Shown here piece by piece: positions 38,707 through 48,188 of a stretch of 64,000 nt of DNA. The notes under the pieces were generated by a model. It was not told the DNA's origin. It did no database searches and worked only from the letters and a program-made list of their open reading frames with translations. The translations under genes and the position numbers were made by a program. This DNA comes from Nostoc sp. 'Peltigera membranacea cyanobiont' 210A (GTDB lineage Bacteria > Cyanobacteriota > Cyanobacteriia > Cyanobacteriales > Nostocaceae), in contig NZ_NOLJ01000002.1 in NCBI RefSeq assembly GCF_002246015.1, positions 100,567-164,566 on the forward strand, given 5' to 3'. Each line of letters begins with the position of its first letter. The stretch's first letter is position 1.

Positions 38707-39057
38707 AGATGGATGTTTTACTCAATTTTGTATTTTAGACTTTAAATTCGATAAGTATGTAAATACACTTGGATTTAAATCAAAAATTTTAGATTTTTCC
38801 ATATTTGAGCCACTATTTAAGCGGGCTGCTTCAGTAAAATTCCAAATCTAAAATTCTGTCAAAGGTTAGAAATTGTAGTTGACTCTCAACTACTTTACAC
38901 ATCTGGGCAGCAAATGTCAGCTGGTTTATGGCTGATGAGCTAAACTCATGTGCCTCGCCGCGATAAATAAGACGCGATTTATCGCGTCTCTACAATCTGC
39001 GTTTTGGGTTTATCTGAACTGTATTGAGTTTTGACCACTGATGCTCAAAAAAAGCAT
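38707..39057. other. Intergenic region with REP palindrome
   Basis: About 350 bases without a gene. AGACGCGAT-TT-ATCGCGTCT at 38970-38989 is a complete REP-type palindrome followed by CTACAA, matching the units flanking the Y1 transposase gene. Confidence 0.6.
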
Positions 39058-40893
39058 CTACTCAATCTTCAAGTTGAAAGGCAAGCGGGCATATACCCCT
39101 TGCGGATCGTTCATCTTTTGCAAAATCTCTACTTCCTGTTGTAATTTCTGAAATTCAGCGGTGAGGGGATTGGATTGTTTTAGTTGCGCTGACTCAATCC
39201 CGAAAGCAGTTCGCGCTTCTTCTGTTGCACGCCCAAAAAAGCGTTCTCCGAAGCTGCTAGTGCGAGGATATTCTTGCACTTCCCAGTCTTCTCGTAGTTT
39301 GGCCTCCTTGACAGCATAAGCGATCGCAGTATTCAAACCGCCAATTTCATCGACCAAACCAATTTCTTTGGCCGCCACACCCGACCAAACCCTTCCTTGA
39401 GCAATTTCTGCTACTTTTTGTTCTGGGAGTTTCCGACCTTGAGAAACTTTATTCAGAAACATATTATAAATCCGGTTAACACTGCGCTGATAAATTTCTA
39501 ACTCTTGAGGCGATTTCGGACGCGAAACTGTTTGACTATCAGCATAGCGTGCGGTTTTCACCGAATCCCAAGTAATACCATTATTATTAGCCAGCTTTTC
39601 TCCATTGAATAAGATCCCAAATACCCCTATGGAACCTGTAATGGTATTTGGTTCTGCAAAAATGCGATTAGAGTCGCTAGCAATCCAATAACCACCAGAG
39701 GCGGCGACATCACCCATTGATACTACAACTGGTTTTACCTCACGAGTTAGTTTCACTTCTCGCTGCATGACTTCGGCTGCGGTAGCACTACCACCAGGAC
39801 TATTAATTCGTAATACAACAGCCTTCACATCTTTATCTTGTCGCAGCTTGTTGAAGATTTTCGCAAAGCGATCGCCTCCTACTTGCCCATCTTCTCCTTT
39901 ACCATCGACAATCTCGCCCTCAGCATAAACAACGGCAATTTGATTTTTGGAGTTACGTTCTACACCAAAAGATTTGCCAGAAACTTGTGCGTAGCTATTT
40001 AGGCTAATTTGTCGGAATGTTTTGTCTTCTTTATCGCTATTTGTCAACTTTTTCAAGTCAGCGACAACTTCATCGGGGTATTGTACTTGATCGACTAAAC
40101 CGCTAGTTTTGGCTTGTGTGGCTTCTAGTAGGGACTGATTATCTGCGATCGCTTGCAATTTATTGGGTTCAATTTTCCGACTTGCGCCGACAGCAGTGCG
40201 CCACTCTCCCCAAACATCATCCAACAATTTCTGAGTTTGTTCGCGGTTTTCTGGACTCAACTTGTTGAGAATAAATGGTTCAACGGCTCCCTTAAATTTC
40301 CCTACTCGCACGACTTGAACGCCAATGCCATATTTCTGTAATGCTCCGGCTAAGAACATTGGTTGTGAACTCAAACCGTTGACTTCCATCATTCCTAGAG
40401 GATTAAGGACAATGGAATCTGCCACTGAACTAACGTAATATTCCTTTTCACTCCAATCACTGCCATAGGCGACAATCTTTTTCCCCGCAGCGCGAAACTC
40501 CTCTAGCGCTTTCCGAATTTCTTTCAGAGAGGCATAGCCAACGTTACCAGTTTGGCTTGTGTTCGTTGCATCCACATAGATCCCGACAATGCGCGGATCG
40601 CGCCGTGCCTTTTCCAAAGTTTCCACAACTTTGCGGAGTGCCATTCTATCTTCATCCACACCTGATATTGTGTTTTGAAACAGTTGGCCTGAACTAGGTT
40701 CGCCATCAGTAATTTTCATTGACAAGTCAAAAACCAACACTGACTTATCTTTCACATTTGGCCCAGTATCTTTAGACGAGCTAGCAGCCAATATCAGCAA
40801 GAACAGTCCAGTGGTTCCCAAACCACCGAAAATAATTAGTCCTAGTAAAGTGCCAACTAAACTAGCAAAAGTTTGTTTGATAAAATTACGCAT
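39058..40893 (-). CDS. sppA: Signal peptide peptidase SppA (long form)
   Basis: Membrane-anchored serine protease that degrades cleaved signal peptides; cyanobacterial SppA has also been tied to light-harvesting remodelling. 611 residues, the two-domain 67K type. One N-terminal membrane segment (about 10-35) is followed by tandem ClpP-like domains. The Lys of the Ser-Lys dyad lies in KKIVAYGSDWSEKEYYVSS (about 136-154), the Ser in MGDVAASGGYWIASDSNRI (about 390), with VLRINSPGGSATAAEVMQ upstream and TITGSIGVFG downstream. Confidence 0.93.
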   Translation of the reverse strand: MRNFIKQTFASLVGTLLGLIIFGGLGTTGLFLLILAASSSKDTGPNVKDKSVLVFDLSMKITDGEPSSGQLFQNTISGVDEDRMALRKVVETLEKARRDPRIVGIYVDATNTSQTGNVGYASLKEIRKALEEFRAAGKKIVAYGSDWSEKEYYVSSVADSIVLNPLGMMEVNGLSSQPMFLAGALQKYGIGVQVVRVGKFKGAVEPFILNKLSPENREQTQKLLDDVWGEWRTAVGASRKIEPNKLQAIADNQSLLEATQAKTSGLVDQVQYPDEVVADLKKLTNSDKEDKTFRQISLNSYAQVSGKSFGVERNSKNQIAVVYAEGEIVDGKGEDGQVGGDRFAKIFNKLRQDKDVKAVVLRINSPGGSATAAEVMQREVKLTREVKPVVVSMGDVAASGGYWIASDSNRIFAEPNTITGSIGVFGILFNGEKLANNNGITWDSVKTARYADSQTVSRPKSPQELEIYQRSVNRIYNMFLNKVSQGRKLPEQKVAEIAQGRVWSGVAAKEIGLVDEIGGLNTAIAYAVKEAKLREDWEVQEYPRTSSFGERFFGRATEEARTAFGIESAQLKQSNPLTAEFQKLQQEVEILQKMNDPQGVYARLPFNLKIE

Positions 40894-40924
40894 TAGTTAT
40901 TTAGTTATTAGTTATTGGGTAAAA

Positions 40925-40997
40925 CAGTTTCGTTAGCGGTAGTGCGGCATTGAGCCAGTTTCGTTAGCGGTAGCGGGGCGTTTAGCTCGTTCTGAGT
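40925..40997. repeat. GTTAGCGGTAGCGGGGCG-type dispersed repeat
   Basis: CAGTTTCGTTAGCGGTAG occurs twice (40925 and 40957), the second followed by CGGGGCGTTTAGCTCG and TTCTGAGT. It is related to the arms of the inverted repeat at 13670-13869. It lies upstream of sppA. Confidence 0.6.
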
Positions 40998-41129
40998 AAA
41001 AAAGTGAGATTTCCCACTCAGCACTCAGCACTCATTACTAAGCACTTTTGAGGAGCATTGGGCATTTACAAATGACAAATACTTCGGCTTCGCTCAGTAC
41101 AAGTGACAAATGACAAATGACCTATTTAC

Positions 41130-42179
41130 CTATTCTATGCGCTGTAAACTGCCAGAGTGCTTTAACTGATACAAGGTGGCATTGCCAGTACAAAATAAGA
41201 CTGTGGTGATTTCAGCGATTAATACCTCAGCCAGTTCTGCAACTGCTGTCTCTGATGTTGCTGCTGCTTGCAAGAAAGGCATTGCTAAACCAGCTATATC
41301 TGCTCCCAAGGCGATCGCAGTTGCAACATCCAATCCATGACGCAAACCTCCTGAAGCAATTAAGGGCACATCTGGAGCAATCGCTCTAATAGTTGTAATG
41401 CACTCTGCCGTCGGTAAACCCCAATCGGCAAACGTCCTCCCTAAGCGACGTTGTAAGGGACTTTCCGCCCGTTCGCTTTCTACTTTTGCCCAAGAAGTAC
41501 CGCCTGCACCCGCGACATCAATAGCTGCTACACCGGCGGCGATGAGTTTGTTGGCGATCGCTGCTGAAATGCCGTTACCAACTTCCTTTGCAATCACTGG
41601 CACTGGTAATTTTGAGCATAATATAGAAATCTTGTCAAGCAAACCCCGAAAATTAGTATCACCTTTGGGTTGAATGCACTCTTGTAAAGGGTTAATGTGT
41701 AAAATCAAGGCATCAGCTTCTAAAATATCAACTACGCGCAAACATTCATCTAAGCCGTACTTGTAATTAAGTTGCACAGCCCCCAAGTTGGCAAATAGTA
41801 GAACATCGGGCGCATACTTGCGGACAGCAAAAGTATCAGCCACTTGGGGTTTTTCTACCGCTACTCGCTGGGAACCGACACCCATTGCAATTTTGTAGTG
41901 TTGTGCGACTTGGGCCAAACGTTGGTTAATGATTGCGGCTTGTTCTGTTCCGCCAGTCATGGAAGAAATTAACAAGGGTGCGTCAAGGTTTTTTCCCAGG
42001 AAAGTTGTACTGATATCAATTTCGTTGTGGTTGAGTTCGGGTAAGCAAGAATGGGTGAAACGATAACGTTCCAATCCATTGGTGATTTGATCGCACTGAA
42101 CATCTTCTTCTAAGCAGATGCGAATGTGATCGGCTTTGCGATTTTGAGTTTGTGCAGAGATATTGGTAGGGGCGTTCAC
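41130..42179 (-). CDS. fni: Type 2 isopentenyl-diphosphate delta-isomerase
   Basis: FMN- and NADPH-dependent enzyme that interconverts IPP and DMAPP, feeding carotenoid, phytol and hopanoid synthesis. 349 residues, TIM barrel: [12 protein letters not shown] at the start, [13 protein letters not shown] near 72, [18 protein letters not shown] near 155, [13 protein letters not shown] near 200, [15 protein letters not shown] near 225, and [14 protein letters not shown] near 280 for phosphate and FMN. The family lacks similarity to type 1 Idi. Single gene. Confidence 0.95.
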   Translation of the reverse strand: MNAPTNISAQTQNRKADHIRICLEEDVQCDQITNGLERYRFTHSCLPELNHNEIDISTTFLGKNLDAPLLISSMTGGTEQAAIINQRLAQVAQHYKIAMGVGSQRVAVEKPQVADTFAVRKYAPDVLLFANLGAVQLNYKYGLDECLRVVDILEADALILHINPLQECIQPKGDTNFRGLLDKISILCSKLPVPVIAKEVGNGISAAIANKLIAAGVAAIDVAGAGGTSWAKVESERAESPLQRRLGRTFADWGLPTAECITTIRAIAPDVPLIASGGLRHGLDVATAIALGADIAGLAMPFLQAAATSETAVAELAEVLIAEITTVLFCTGNATLYQLKHSGSLQRIE

Positions 42180-42332
42180 TAGTGGGTATGGCTAAAAGTA
42201 TTTGCTTGCGATCGCTATTGTTACATTGTCTGCAACTGTATTTGTATAACAAAAATATTTATTTTCGCTATCTTTCGGGTACGTTACGCTATTGATAACA
42301 GAACCATTCCCCCATTTGGTGAGTTAATTAAT

Positions 42333-42920
42333 ATGGTTTTACAAACAGAAAAGCGTTACTACACCCCAGAAGAATATTTGGAATTAGAAGAGAAGGCTGA
42401 ATATAAAAATGAATACAGAGATGGAGAAATTATACCCATGACTGGGGGAACAACTAACCACAACAAAATTGCACTTAATTTTTGTCGCAAGTTTCCTCTG
42501 ACTGTGCAAGGACAAGATTATGAGATTTACATAGGGGATGTGAAATTATCAATACCTCGTTATCGCATTAATACTTATCCTGATGTTATGGTCATCAAAG
42601 GTAAGCCTATTTACGAGGGAACAGGTACAACAATTATTACTAATCCTTTGTTAATTGTTGAAGTCTTATCAAACTCAACTAAAAATTATGACAAAACAGA
42701 TAAGTTTAAATATTATCGTTCAATCCCTGGTTTTCAAGAATATATTATGATTGACCAGTATAGTTTTGCTGTGGAACAATTTACTAAACAAGCAGAAGGG
42801 CAATGGATTTTTAAGGAATATGAAGGTGAAGATGCAGTTTTAGTCTTAGATTCTATCGATTTTCAAATTACCTTGCGTGATATTTATGAACGGGTGGATT
42901 TTGAGTTGATTGAAGAATAA
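42333..42920 (+). CDS. Uma2 family (DUF820) putative endonuclease
   Basis: 195 residues, full length. YYTPEEYLELEEKAEYKNEY near the start, RINTYPDVMVIKG with the catalytic-type Asp (about 89), and LLIVEVLSNSTKNYDKTDKF with Glu-x-Val-Leu-Ser and a downstream Lys. The fold is PD-(D/E)XK. These proteins are numerous in cyanobacteria; the biological role is unclear. A hairpin between it and the next, convergent gene marks its end. Confidence 0.88.
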   Translation: MVLQTEKRYYTPEEYLELEEKAEYKNEYRDGEIIPMTGGTTNHNKIALNFCRKFPLTVQGQDYEIYIGDVKLSIPRYRINTYPDVMVIKGKPIYEGTGTTIITNPLLIVEVLSNSTKNYDKTDKFKYYRSIPGFQEYIMIDQYSFAVEQFTKQAEGQWIFKEYEGEDAVLVLDSIDFQITLRDIYERVDFELIEE

Positions 42921-42935
42921 AATTGCGATAACATG

Positions 42936-42960
42936 GGCATCATTCACGGTGAATGATGCC
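42936..42960. terminator. Bidirectional hairpin between convergent genes
   Basis: GGCATCATTCAC and GTGAATGATGCC form a 12-bp stem with almost no loop, 16 bases from the uma2 stop and 14 bases from the stop of the convergent gene. Probably a shared terminator, though the T run is weak. Confidence 0.65.
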
Positions 42961-42973
42961 TATTTGTTGCTCA

Positions 42974-43366
42974 TTACGCCGTCTGTGTAGAAGCCGCTTT
43001 TGAGTCTGCGGTGGATTTTAACCGAGTAATGGTGGCTTTACGAATGCGATCGCTTTTGCGTACTCCGCCTGTCATCTCGTATTCCCGGCTGTCTTTGCCA
43101 TACTTCAACGCCACACCACTAACTAAGCGCTCTGAGGTTTCGCGGATAGTCTTTTCAAGGGTTTCTATTTGTTCCTTTGCTGTGTCAATGGCAGTTAGCA
43201 TCATATTATACTCGTCAATCTGGTTGCGGAGTTGCCCGGTTAACTCGGTTAAATGGTTTAAGCTGATGGAATCACCAAAGTCGAGGCTGGAATTAATCGA
43301 TTTAAATCCGATTACTCTCTGTTCGGTTTTTTCTAGCACGGTAGAGTTTCTTTTTTGGCGTGGCAT
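42974..43366 (-). CDS. Small coiled-coil protein
   Basis: 130 residues from MPRQKRNSTV at 43366. The open frame extends further upstream through the 21-bp array, but that part is repeat-derived and unlikely to be translated. The central region (about 45-95) is a coiled coil (LTELTGQLRNQIDEYNMMLT, TAKEQIETLEKTIRETSERL). The tail holds a conserved-looking segment, YGKDSREYEMTGGVRKSDRI. It looks like a conserved cyanobacterial protein of unknown function. Confidence 0.7.
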   Translation of the reverse strand: MPRQKRNSTVLEKTEQRVIGFKSINSSLDFGDSISLNHLTELTGQLRNQIDEYNMMLTAIDTAKEQIETLEKTIRETSERLVSGVALKYGKDSREYEMTGGVRKSDRIRKATITRLKSTADSKAASTQTA

Positions 43367-43500
43367 CAATGCAGACTTTTTACTAAACTTTATCTTTCTA
43401 GAGTGTCTCAATGGGACAGTATAGTGGTTCAGTAAAGCTTGCAAAAAAAGGTATTTTTTGTAATAAGATTGGATTGCTCCTTCAGTAATTACACGACAAT

Positions 43501-43710
43501 AGGCTCGTGTTCTGGACGAATGGGCTTGTGTTCTGAACGAATGGGCTTGTGTTCTGAACGAATGGGCTTGTGTTCTGAACGAATAAGCTCGTGTTCTGGA
43601 CGAATGGGCTTGTGTTCTGGACGAATGGGCTTGTGTTCTGGACGAATGGGCTTGTGTTCTGAACGAATGGGCTTGTGTTCTGAACGAATGGGCTTGTGTT
43701 GTGGACGAAC
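43501..43710. repeat. Tandem array, 10 x 21 bp
   Basis: Ten head-to-tail copies of GGGCTTGTGTTCTGAACGAAT start at 43501, 43522, 43543 and so on every 21 bases. Variants are AAGCTC or AGGCTC at the unit start and GGAC for GAAC. There are no spacers. Because 21 is divisible by three, several frames stay open on both strands (one gives FVQNTSP repeats). Each unit holds an imperfect GTTC-x-GAAC dyad. Confidence 0.95.
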
Positions 43711-44030
43711 AAGAGAGACGCGATAAATCGCCGTCTCTACAAAGCGTTTTTGTCATCTATTATAATTTTTATCAAAAAACCCGATCCCAACCGGATTGCA
43801 CGCAGTCGAGAAACGCCATATTTATACCAATTTGAAAAAAGAACGTAACCTTGTAGAGACGCGATTCATCGCGTCTTCATCCCACGATTCATCGCGTCTT
43901 AAACCAAGGATGTGTTGCAATCATTAATTAAATTGTTATTAGATTTTTTCACGCAATTAAACCGGATTCCTATATAAATCAACCAATATAGCCACAGCCC
44001 CTCTCTGCAAGCAAAGAGGGGCTTGTGATA
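43711..44030. repeat. REP-rich intergenic segment
   Basis: GAGACGCGATAAATCG and GTCTCTACAAAG (43724-43742) and GTAGAGACGCGATTCATCGC with a second half unit (43854-43900) are REP-type palindromes. AGCCCCTCT/AGAGGGGCT (about 43995-44022) forms a further hairpin. No gene is seen. Confidence 0.7.
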
Positions 44031-44309
44031 TTATCGATCTTCAGAACGGCGATGTGTGGGTAACAGGCTTTTTTTGTGTTTTTCTTGGAGACTGCTGGCT
44101 TGTTTCAGGACTGGGATACACTGGTTAATCATCCACATTAAAACCTCGATTGGTGAGTCTCCTTGCTGAAGGCGGTTTTCTGCATTTACGCCAATTAGCA
44201 TTGTTTGCAAAATTAGTAAGAAAGCGTAGGCGTAGCCCGCACTTCGGCTGCGCTCAGTGACCTTCGTAGACATCGCTCTTTGACTTGCTTTTTGAGGCTT
44301 GTTTTTCAT
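44031..44309 (-). CDS. Small hypothetical protein carrying a repeat-derived insert
   Basis: 92 residues: MKNKPQKASQRA, then 18 residues (about 13-30) encoded by a GTAGGCGTAGCCCGC-type dispersed repeat, then a helical hydrophobic segment FLLILQTMLIGVNAENRLQQ and a basic tail. AGGTGG about 10 bases upstream may be the ribosome site. The original gene probably lacked the insert. No family recognised. Divergent from the NACHT gene. Confidence 0.5.
   Translation of the reverse strand: MKNKPQKASQRAMSTKVTERSRSAGYAYAFLLILQTMLIGVNAENRLQQGDSPIEVLMWMINQCIPVLKQASSLQEKHKKSLLPTHRRSEDR
44225..44279. repeat. GTAGGCGTAGCCC dispersed repeat inside a small gene
   Basis: GCGTAGGCGTAGCCCGCACT through ACATCGCT. 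Related copies start near 28156 and 47948. Here it has entered the frame of the 44031-44309 gene without a stop. Confidence 0.6.
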
Positions 44310-44469
44310 TTCCTACCACCTGAATGAGTTGTTGAATACAGCATCTCTTTGGGGTGGTGAACGCAATCAAGGCGGATAGAATCTCGTTAAAATAAGGAAT
44401 ACATGGGTTTGGGGTGGTAGATTCAATTAGGGGTAGCCCCAAACTTTTTGGAATTTGTTTTCGCCTGTC

Positions 44470-47400
44470 ATGCCGAAATATACTTACGGTTTTATAGTAA
44501 AAAAACGGGTGAAGCGCCTTTTAGAGGCTTTGCTTGATTTTGCCAATTGGGAATTTGAAGACAGTAAGTTTGATATTAAGTTCAAGTGGGAAGCAGAAAA
44601 TAGTGCCAACCCGAAACTGATAATCGAGACAACCCAGGTAGCTTTGGGATACCTGACAGAAAAAGATAAATATCCAAGCAACTTAAGCAAAACACAAATT
44701 CAAGAAGCGCTGAATCTGCTGAAAGACTTTTTGAAGATTCTAGAGGACAACCGCATCCAAACTCAGGGTATTGAGAGTTGGCACTTCACGCTAAGACTGT
44801 GGTCAAAGGATAAGAAAAAGAACCTGGATCAATTTGAAAAGGCATGGGAAGCTAGTAGACCAGAAAAATCTAAAGCTTTACAAGCAAATTCCCAGAAATC
44901 AGATGAGTCTTATTGGCAAGAAATCTGCGGCGCTATGCTGGAAAAGCACAAGCGTCTCACCACAAATGAGTTGCTGTTTGCTGATGATGAGATGAAATTT
45001 GAGCTAGAGGCAATTCATGTCCCTTTAGCATTGGTGGAGCGTAACAAACCGAAGAAGTGCAGCGAGGATATTTCCGCAGAACAAGGTTCGCGGCTTTATG
45101 AACCTAGTTATGAAGAGAAGCAGCGATTTGAACATGAGGCTTTTTTAGAGCAAGTTATCCGTGATGGTGTTGGTAAAACTCAAGGACACCGCATCGCTTT
45201 AATTGGAGAACCGGGTGCGGGAAAAACTACTCAGTTGCAAACTATAGCTTTTTGGATATTAAACAACAATCTGGGTTTACCAATTTGGATTTCTTTGGCA
45301 GACTTGCAAGGAAAGAGTGTAGAAAATTATCTGTTGCAAGATTGGCTGAAGAATGCTTTAGAAGTGGTGCGTGTAACAGAAGAACAGGAAAATGCTTTTG
45401 CAGATTTATTCAATAATAATCGTGTGTGGTTGTTATTGGATGCAGCAGATGAAATGTCTTCACTCCAACCATTAACTGAGATTTCCCAGCAGTTGACGGG
45501 ATGGGTGAAAAATGCGCGGGTTGTGCTGACTTGTCGGGTGAATGTTTGGGAAGCAAACGCGGGCGCTTTAGATAAGTTCGATTTCAAGACGTATCGGTTA
45601 CTCAACTTTGAATATCCGCGACAAGTGCAAAAATTTATTGGACGTTGGTTTGACAACAAGGATGCAGACAAAGGGGAAAAATTATGGCAGGAATTAGATA
45701 AAGCTGAACGTCAGCGCATCCAAGATTTAGTTAAAAATCCTTTGCGGTTAGCGCTGTTGTGTAGCACTTGGCAAGGTTCCGATAAAGGTTTACCGGAAAC
45801 TAAAGCCGGACTTTATCAGCAGTTTGTGGAAGAGGTTTACAAGTGGAAAGAAAACCGCTTCCCTACCACCGAAAAGCAGCAAGAGGAATTAAATGCAGCG
45901 TTGGGACGTTTGGCAAAACGGGCAATCGATCAAGAAACGTCACGGTTTCGGCTACGACATAAGTTTGTGCGTGAGGAATTAGGTGATGCAAAACAGCAAA
46001 ATTCTTTATTTTCGTTAGCGTTAAAGTTGGGATGGCTAAATGAAGTTGGAGTGGCTGCGGAATCACCGAAAGAGAAAGTTTACGCTTTTTACCATCCCAC
46101 ATTTGAGGAATATTTTGCAGCGTTGGCGGTTGAGAATTGGCACGAGTTTCTAAATCATGTTCCCGACAACCCCACGCAAGGGGTTTATCGCATTTTTGCC
46201 CCGCAGTGGAAGGAGGTGATTTTGCTGTGGTTGGGACGTGAGGATGTGGGGAGAGAGAAGAAGGAAGAGTTTATTCAGGCGTTGGTGGAATTTGATGATG
46301 GGTGCGGAGAATACAGAGCTATTGATAAAGTCAGAAGGGGATTTTACGAGTTTCGCGCTTATTTTCTGGCTGCTGCGGGAGTTGATGAGTGGAAAAATTC
46401 TTGCAACGCAGATGCTATTGTGGCGGAAATCGTTAAATGGAGCTTTGGCGAGTTTAAAGTTGAACAAAACAAGCGGGTAGAATTTCTCACACCAATCGCA
46501 GAGGGAGCAGAGACAGCATTGCCTCAGACAAATCCCATAAAGGCAATTGATGCTTTGGTGGAGTTAATCGGCAATCCACAAGTGGATAATTTTACCCGAA
46601 GGCAAGCGGCATCTACCTTAGGGAAAATTGACCCAGGCAATCAAAAAGCGATTGATGCTTTAGTGGAGTTAAGCGGCAATCCACAAGTGGATGATTCTGC
46701 CCGATGGCTAGCGGCATTAACCCGAATGCTAGCGGCATTAAGCTTAGGGGAAATTGACCCTGGCAAAGGGATTGATGCTTTGGTGGAGTTAATCGACAAT
46801 CCACAAGTGGATGATTTTACCCGAAGCCTAGCGACATTTGGCTTATATGAAATTGACCCTGGCAAAGGGATTGATGCTATTTTTGAGTTAGGCCACATAC
46901 AAATGGATGATATTACCCGAAGGCTAATGGCATTTGCCTTAGGGCAAATTGACCCTGGCAACGAAGAAGCGATTGATGCTTTGGTGGAGTTAATCGGCAA
47001 TCCACAAGTGGATGATTCGACCCGAATGCAAGCAGCATTTATCTTAGGGCAAATTGACCCTGGCAACGAAAAAGCGATTGATGCTTTGGTGGAGTTAATC
47101 GGCAATCCACAAGTGGATGATGAAATCCGAAGGCAAGCGGCAGAAAGCTTAGGGCAAATTGACCCTGGCAACGAAGAAGCAATTGATGCTTTGGTGGAGT
47201 TAATCGGCAATCCACAAGTGGATGATTCTACCCGAAGGCAAGCGGCAGAAAGCTTAGGGAAAATTGGCTCTGGCAACGAAAAAGCGATTGATGCTTTGGT
47301 GGAGTTAATCGGCAATCCACAAGTGGATGATTCTACCCGAAGTCAAGCGGCAGAAAGCTTAGGGAAAATTGGCTCTGGCAACGAAAAAGCGATTGATGCT

Positions 47401-47769
47401 TTGGTGGAGTTAATCGGCAATCCACAAGTGGATGATTCTACCCGAAGGCGAGCGGTAGAAAACTTAGGGAAAATTGACCCTGGCAACCAAAAAGCGATCG
47501 CTGCTTTGGTGGAGTTAATCAGCAAACGGCAACTGGATAATGATAGCCGATGGGAAAGGGAAAATAGCTTAGAGAAAATTATGTTAGGGGAACAGATGCC
47601 GAGTGTTGTCACCGTATTGAAGGATTACTTATCACCTGAAACTTACGAAAATGACTTTAAGCGATTTGATATTTGCTACGAAATTATCTGGAAGTGCGCC
47701 CAAAGTATGCCCTACCCCGCTTTTTATCAAGCTTGGCATCAACAAGAGAAAGTGAAAGATGGAGAGTAG
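44470..47769 (+). CDS. NACHT-domain STAND ATPase with C-terminal HEAT-like repeats
   Basis: 1099 residues from ATG at 44470 (a TTG five codons upstream is less likely). Residues about 1-120 form an uncharacterised helical N-terminal domain (KKRVKRLLEALLDFANWEFE). The NACHT module has Walker A GEPGAGKTTQLQTIAFWI near 245, Walker B VWLLLDAADEMSS near 317, then RVVLTCRVNVWEA and a winged-helix-like NPLRLALLCSTWQG region. Residues about 690-1035 hold ten 33-41-residue HEAT-like units of the form AIDALVELIGNPQVDDSTRR. NACHT STANDs sense a ligand through their repeat domain and oligomerise; several bacterial ones protect against phages. An effector function is not recognisable here. Confidence 0.88.
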   Translation: MPKYTYGFIVKKRVKRLLEALLDFANWEFEDSKFDIKFKWEAENSANPKLIIETTQVALGYLTEKDKYPSNLSKTQIQEALNLLKDFLKILEDNRIQTQGIESWHFTLRLWSKDKKKNLDQFEKAWEASRPEKSKALQANSQKSDESYWQEICGAMLEKHKRLTTNELLFADDEMKFELEAIHVPLALVERNKPKKCSEDISAEQGSRLYEPSYEEKQRFEHEAFLEQVIRDGVGKTQGHRIALIGEPGAGKTTQLQTIAFWILNNNLGLPIWISLADLQGKSVENYLLQDWLKNALEVVRVTEEQENAFADLFNNNRVWLLLDAADEMSSLQPLTEISQQLTGWVKNARVVLTCRVNVWEANAGALDKFDFKTYRLLNFEYPRQVQKFIGRWFDNKDADKGEKLWQELDKAERQRIQDLVKNPLRLALLCSTWQGSDKGLPETKAGLYQQFVEEVYKWKENRFPTTEKQQEELNAALGRLAKRAIDQETSRFRLRHKFVREELGDAKQQNSLFSLALKLGWLNEVGVAAESPKEKVYAFYHPTFEEYFAALAVENWHEFLNHVPDNPTQGVYRIFAPQWKEVILLWLGREDVGREKKEEFIQALVEFDDGCGEYRAIDKVRRGFYEFRAYFLAAAGVDEWKNSCNADAIVAEIVKWSFGEFKVEQNKRVEFLTPIAEGAETALPQTNPIKAIDALVELIGNPQVDNFTRRQAASTLGKIDPGNQKAIDALVELSGNPQVDDSARWLAALTRMLAALSLGEIDPGKGIDALVELIDNPQVDDFTRSLATFGLYEIDPGKGIDAIFELGHIQMDDITRRLMAFALGQIDPGNEEAIDALVELIGNPQVDDSTRMQAAFILGQIDPGNEKAIDALVELIGNPQVDDEIRRQAAESLGQIDPGNEEAIDALVELIGNPQVDDSTRRQAAESLGKIGSGNEKAIDALVELIGNPQVDDSTRSQAAESLGKIGSGNEKAIDALVELIGNPQVDDSTRRRAVENLGKIDPGNQKAIAALVELISKRQLDNDSRWERENSLEKIMLGEQMPSVVTVLKDYLSPETYENDFKRFDICYEIIWKCAQSMPYPAFYQAWHQQEKVKDGE
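46542..47582 (+). repeat. 105-bp coding repeats in the NACHT gene
   Basis: About ten tandem units. The core 105-bp unit is near-identical in units 5-9 (for example starts at 47284 and 47389), including third codon positions, while units 2-4 are diverged or length-variant and unit 10 is degenerate. This indicates recent duplication or gene conversion within the sensor domain. Confidence 0.92.
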
Positions 47770-48032
47770 GAAAAAAAAATACTTCCTCCAGCCAAAACAC
47801 AAGCAAAATATGGAAGCAGCAATTCCTTATAAAAGCGAGATTCATCGCATCTCGTAAGCGTCTCGTAAATCTATCGCGTCTGATATTTCCCCAATCCAGG
47901 GAATGCGATCGCACCTAGTAAAACAGACATTGTAAACAGAATGGCAATGCGTAGGCGTAGCCCGCCGCAGGCATCGTTTTTGCGATCGCCATGATGAATT
48001 GATTAAGCGATCGCCTTTACGGTTTATATACC
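47770..48032. other. Intergenic repeats downstream of the NACHT gene
   Basis: Degenerate REP units (GAGATTCATCGCATCTC near 47839 and AATCTATCGCGTCTG near 47868), a GTAGGCGTAGCCCGCCGCAG repeat near 47950 and three GCGATCGC octamers. No gene. Confidence 0.55.
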
Positions 48033-48188
48033 TCACTGCGATGAGCGATCCTTCAGGGCTTTAATGTTGGGGTGCGATCGAGGAGTTTGTTCTAGCTGCT
48101 GCAAACATCGGGCAATTTTCTTAGCAAAAGCTTTGTCAGCATTGACATAAACTTCCTGGACATCGGGATGAAGAATAACTTCATACAT
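48033..48188 (-). pseudogene. RelE/ParE-family toxin, truncated
   Basis: 51 codons: MYEVILHPDVQEVYVNADKA, then FAKKIARCLQQLEQ and HPNIKALKDRSSQ. The start and first helices match RelE-type toxins (about 85-95 residues), and HPNIKALKG normally leads to the LYRYRVGDYRVVY catalytic strands, which are missing. The ATG overlaps the upstream antitoxin stop by 8 bases, as in intact operons. It is a broken toxin. Confidence 0.75.

Noticed and set aside
43501..43710. Possible CRISPR array
   Set aside because: Units are directly adjacent with no spacers, and no cas gene is nearby.
43439..43726. Open frames with repeated heptapeptides through the 21-bp array on both strands
   Set aside because: A 21-bp period keeps any frame open without selection; there are no ribosome sites and no protein-like flanks, so these are treated as a DNA repeat, not genes.
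46641..47315. Long antisense frame opposite the HEAT repeats (224 codons)
   Set aside because: It is a shadow of the 105-bp coding repeats; its own repetition mirrors the sense units and it has no start context.
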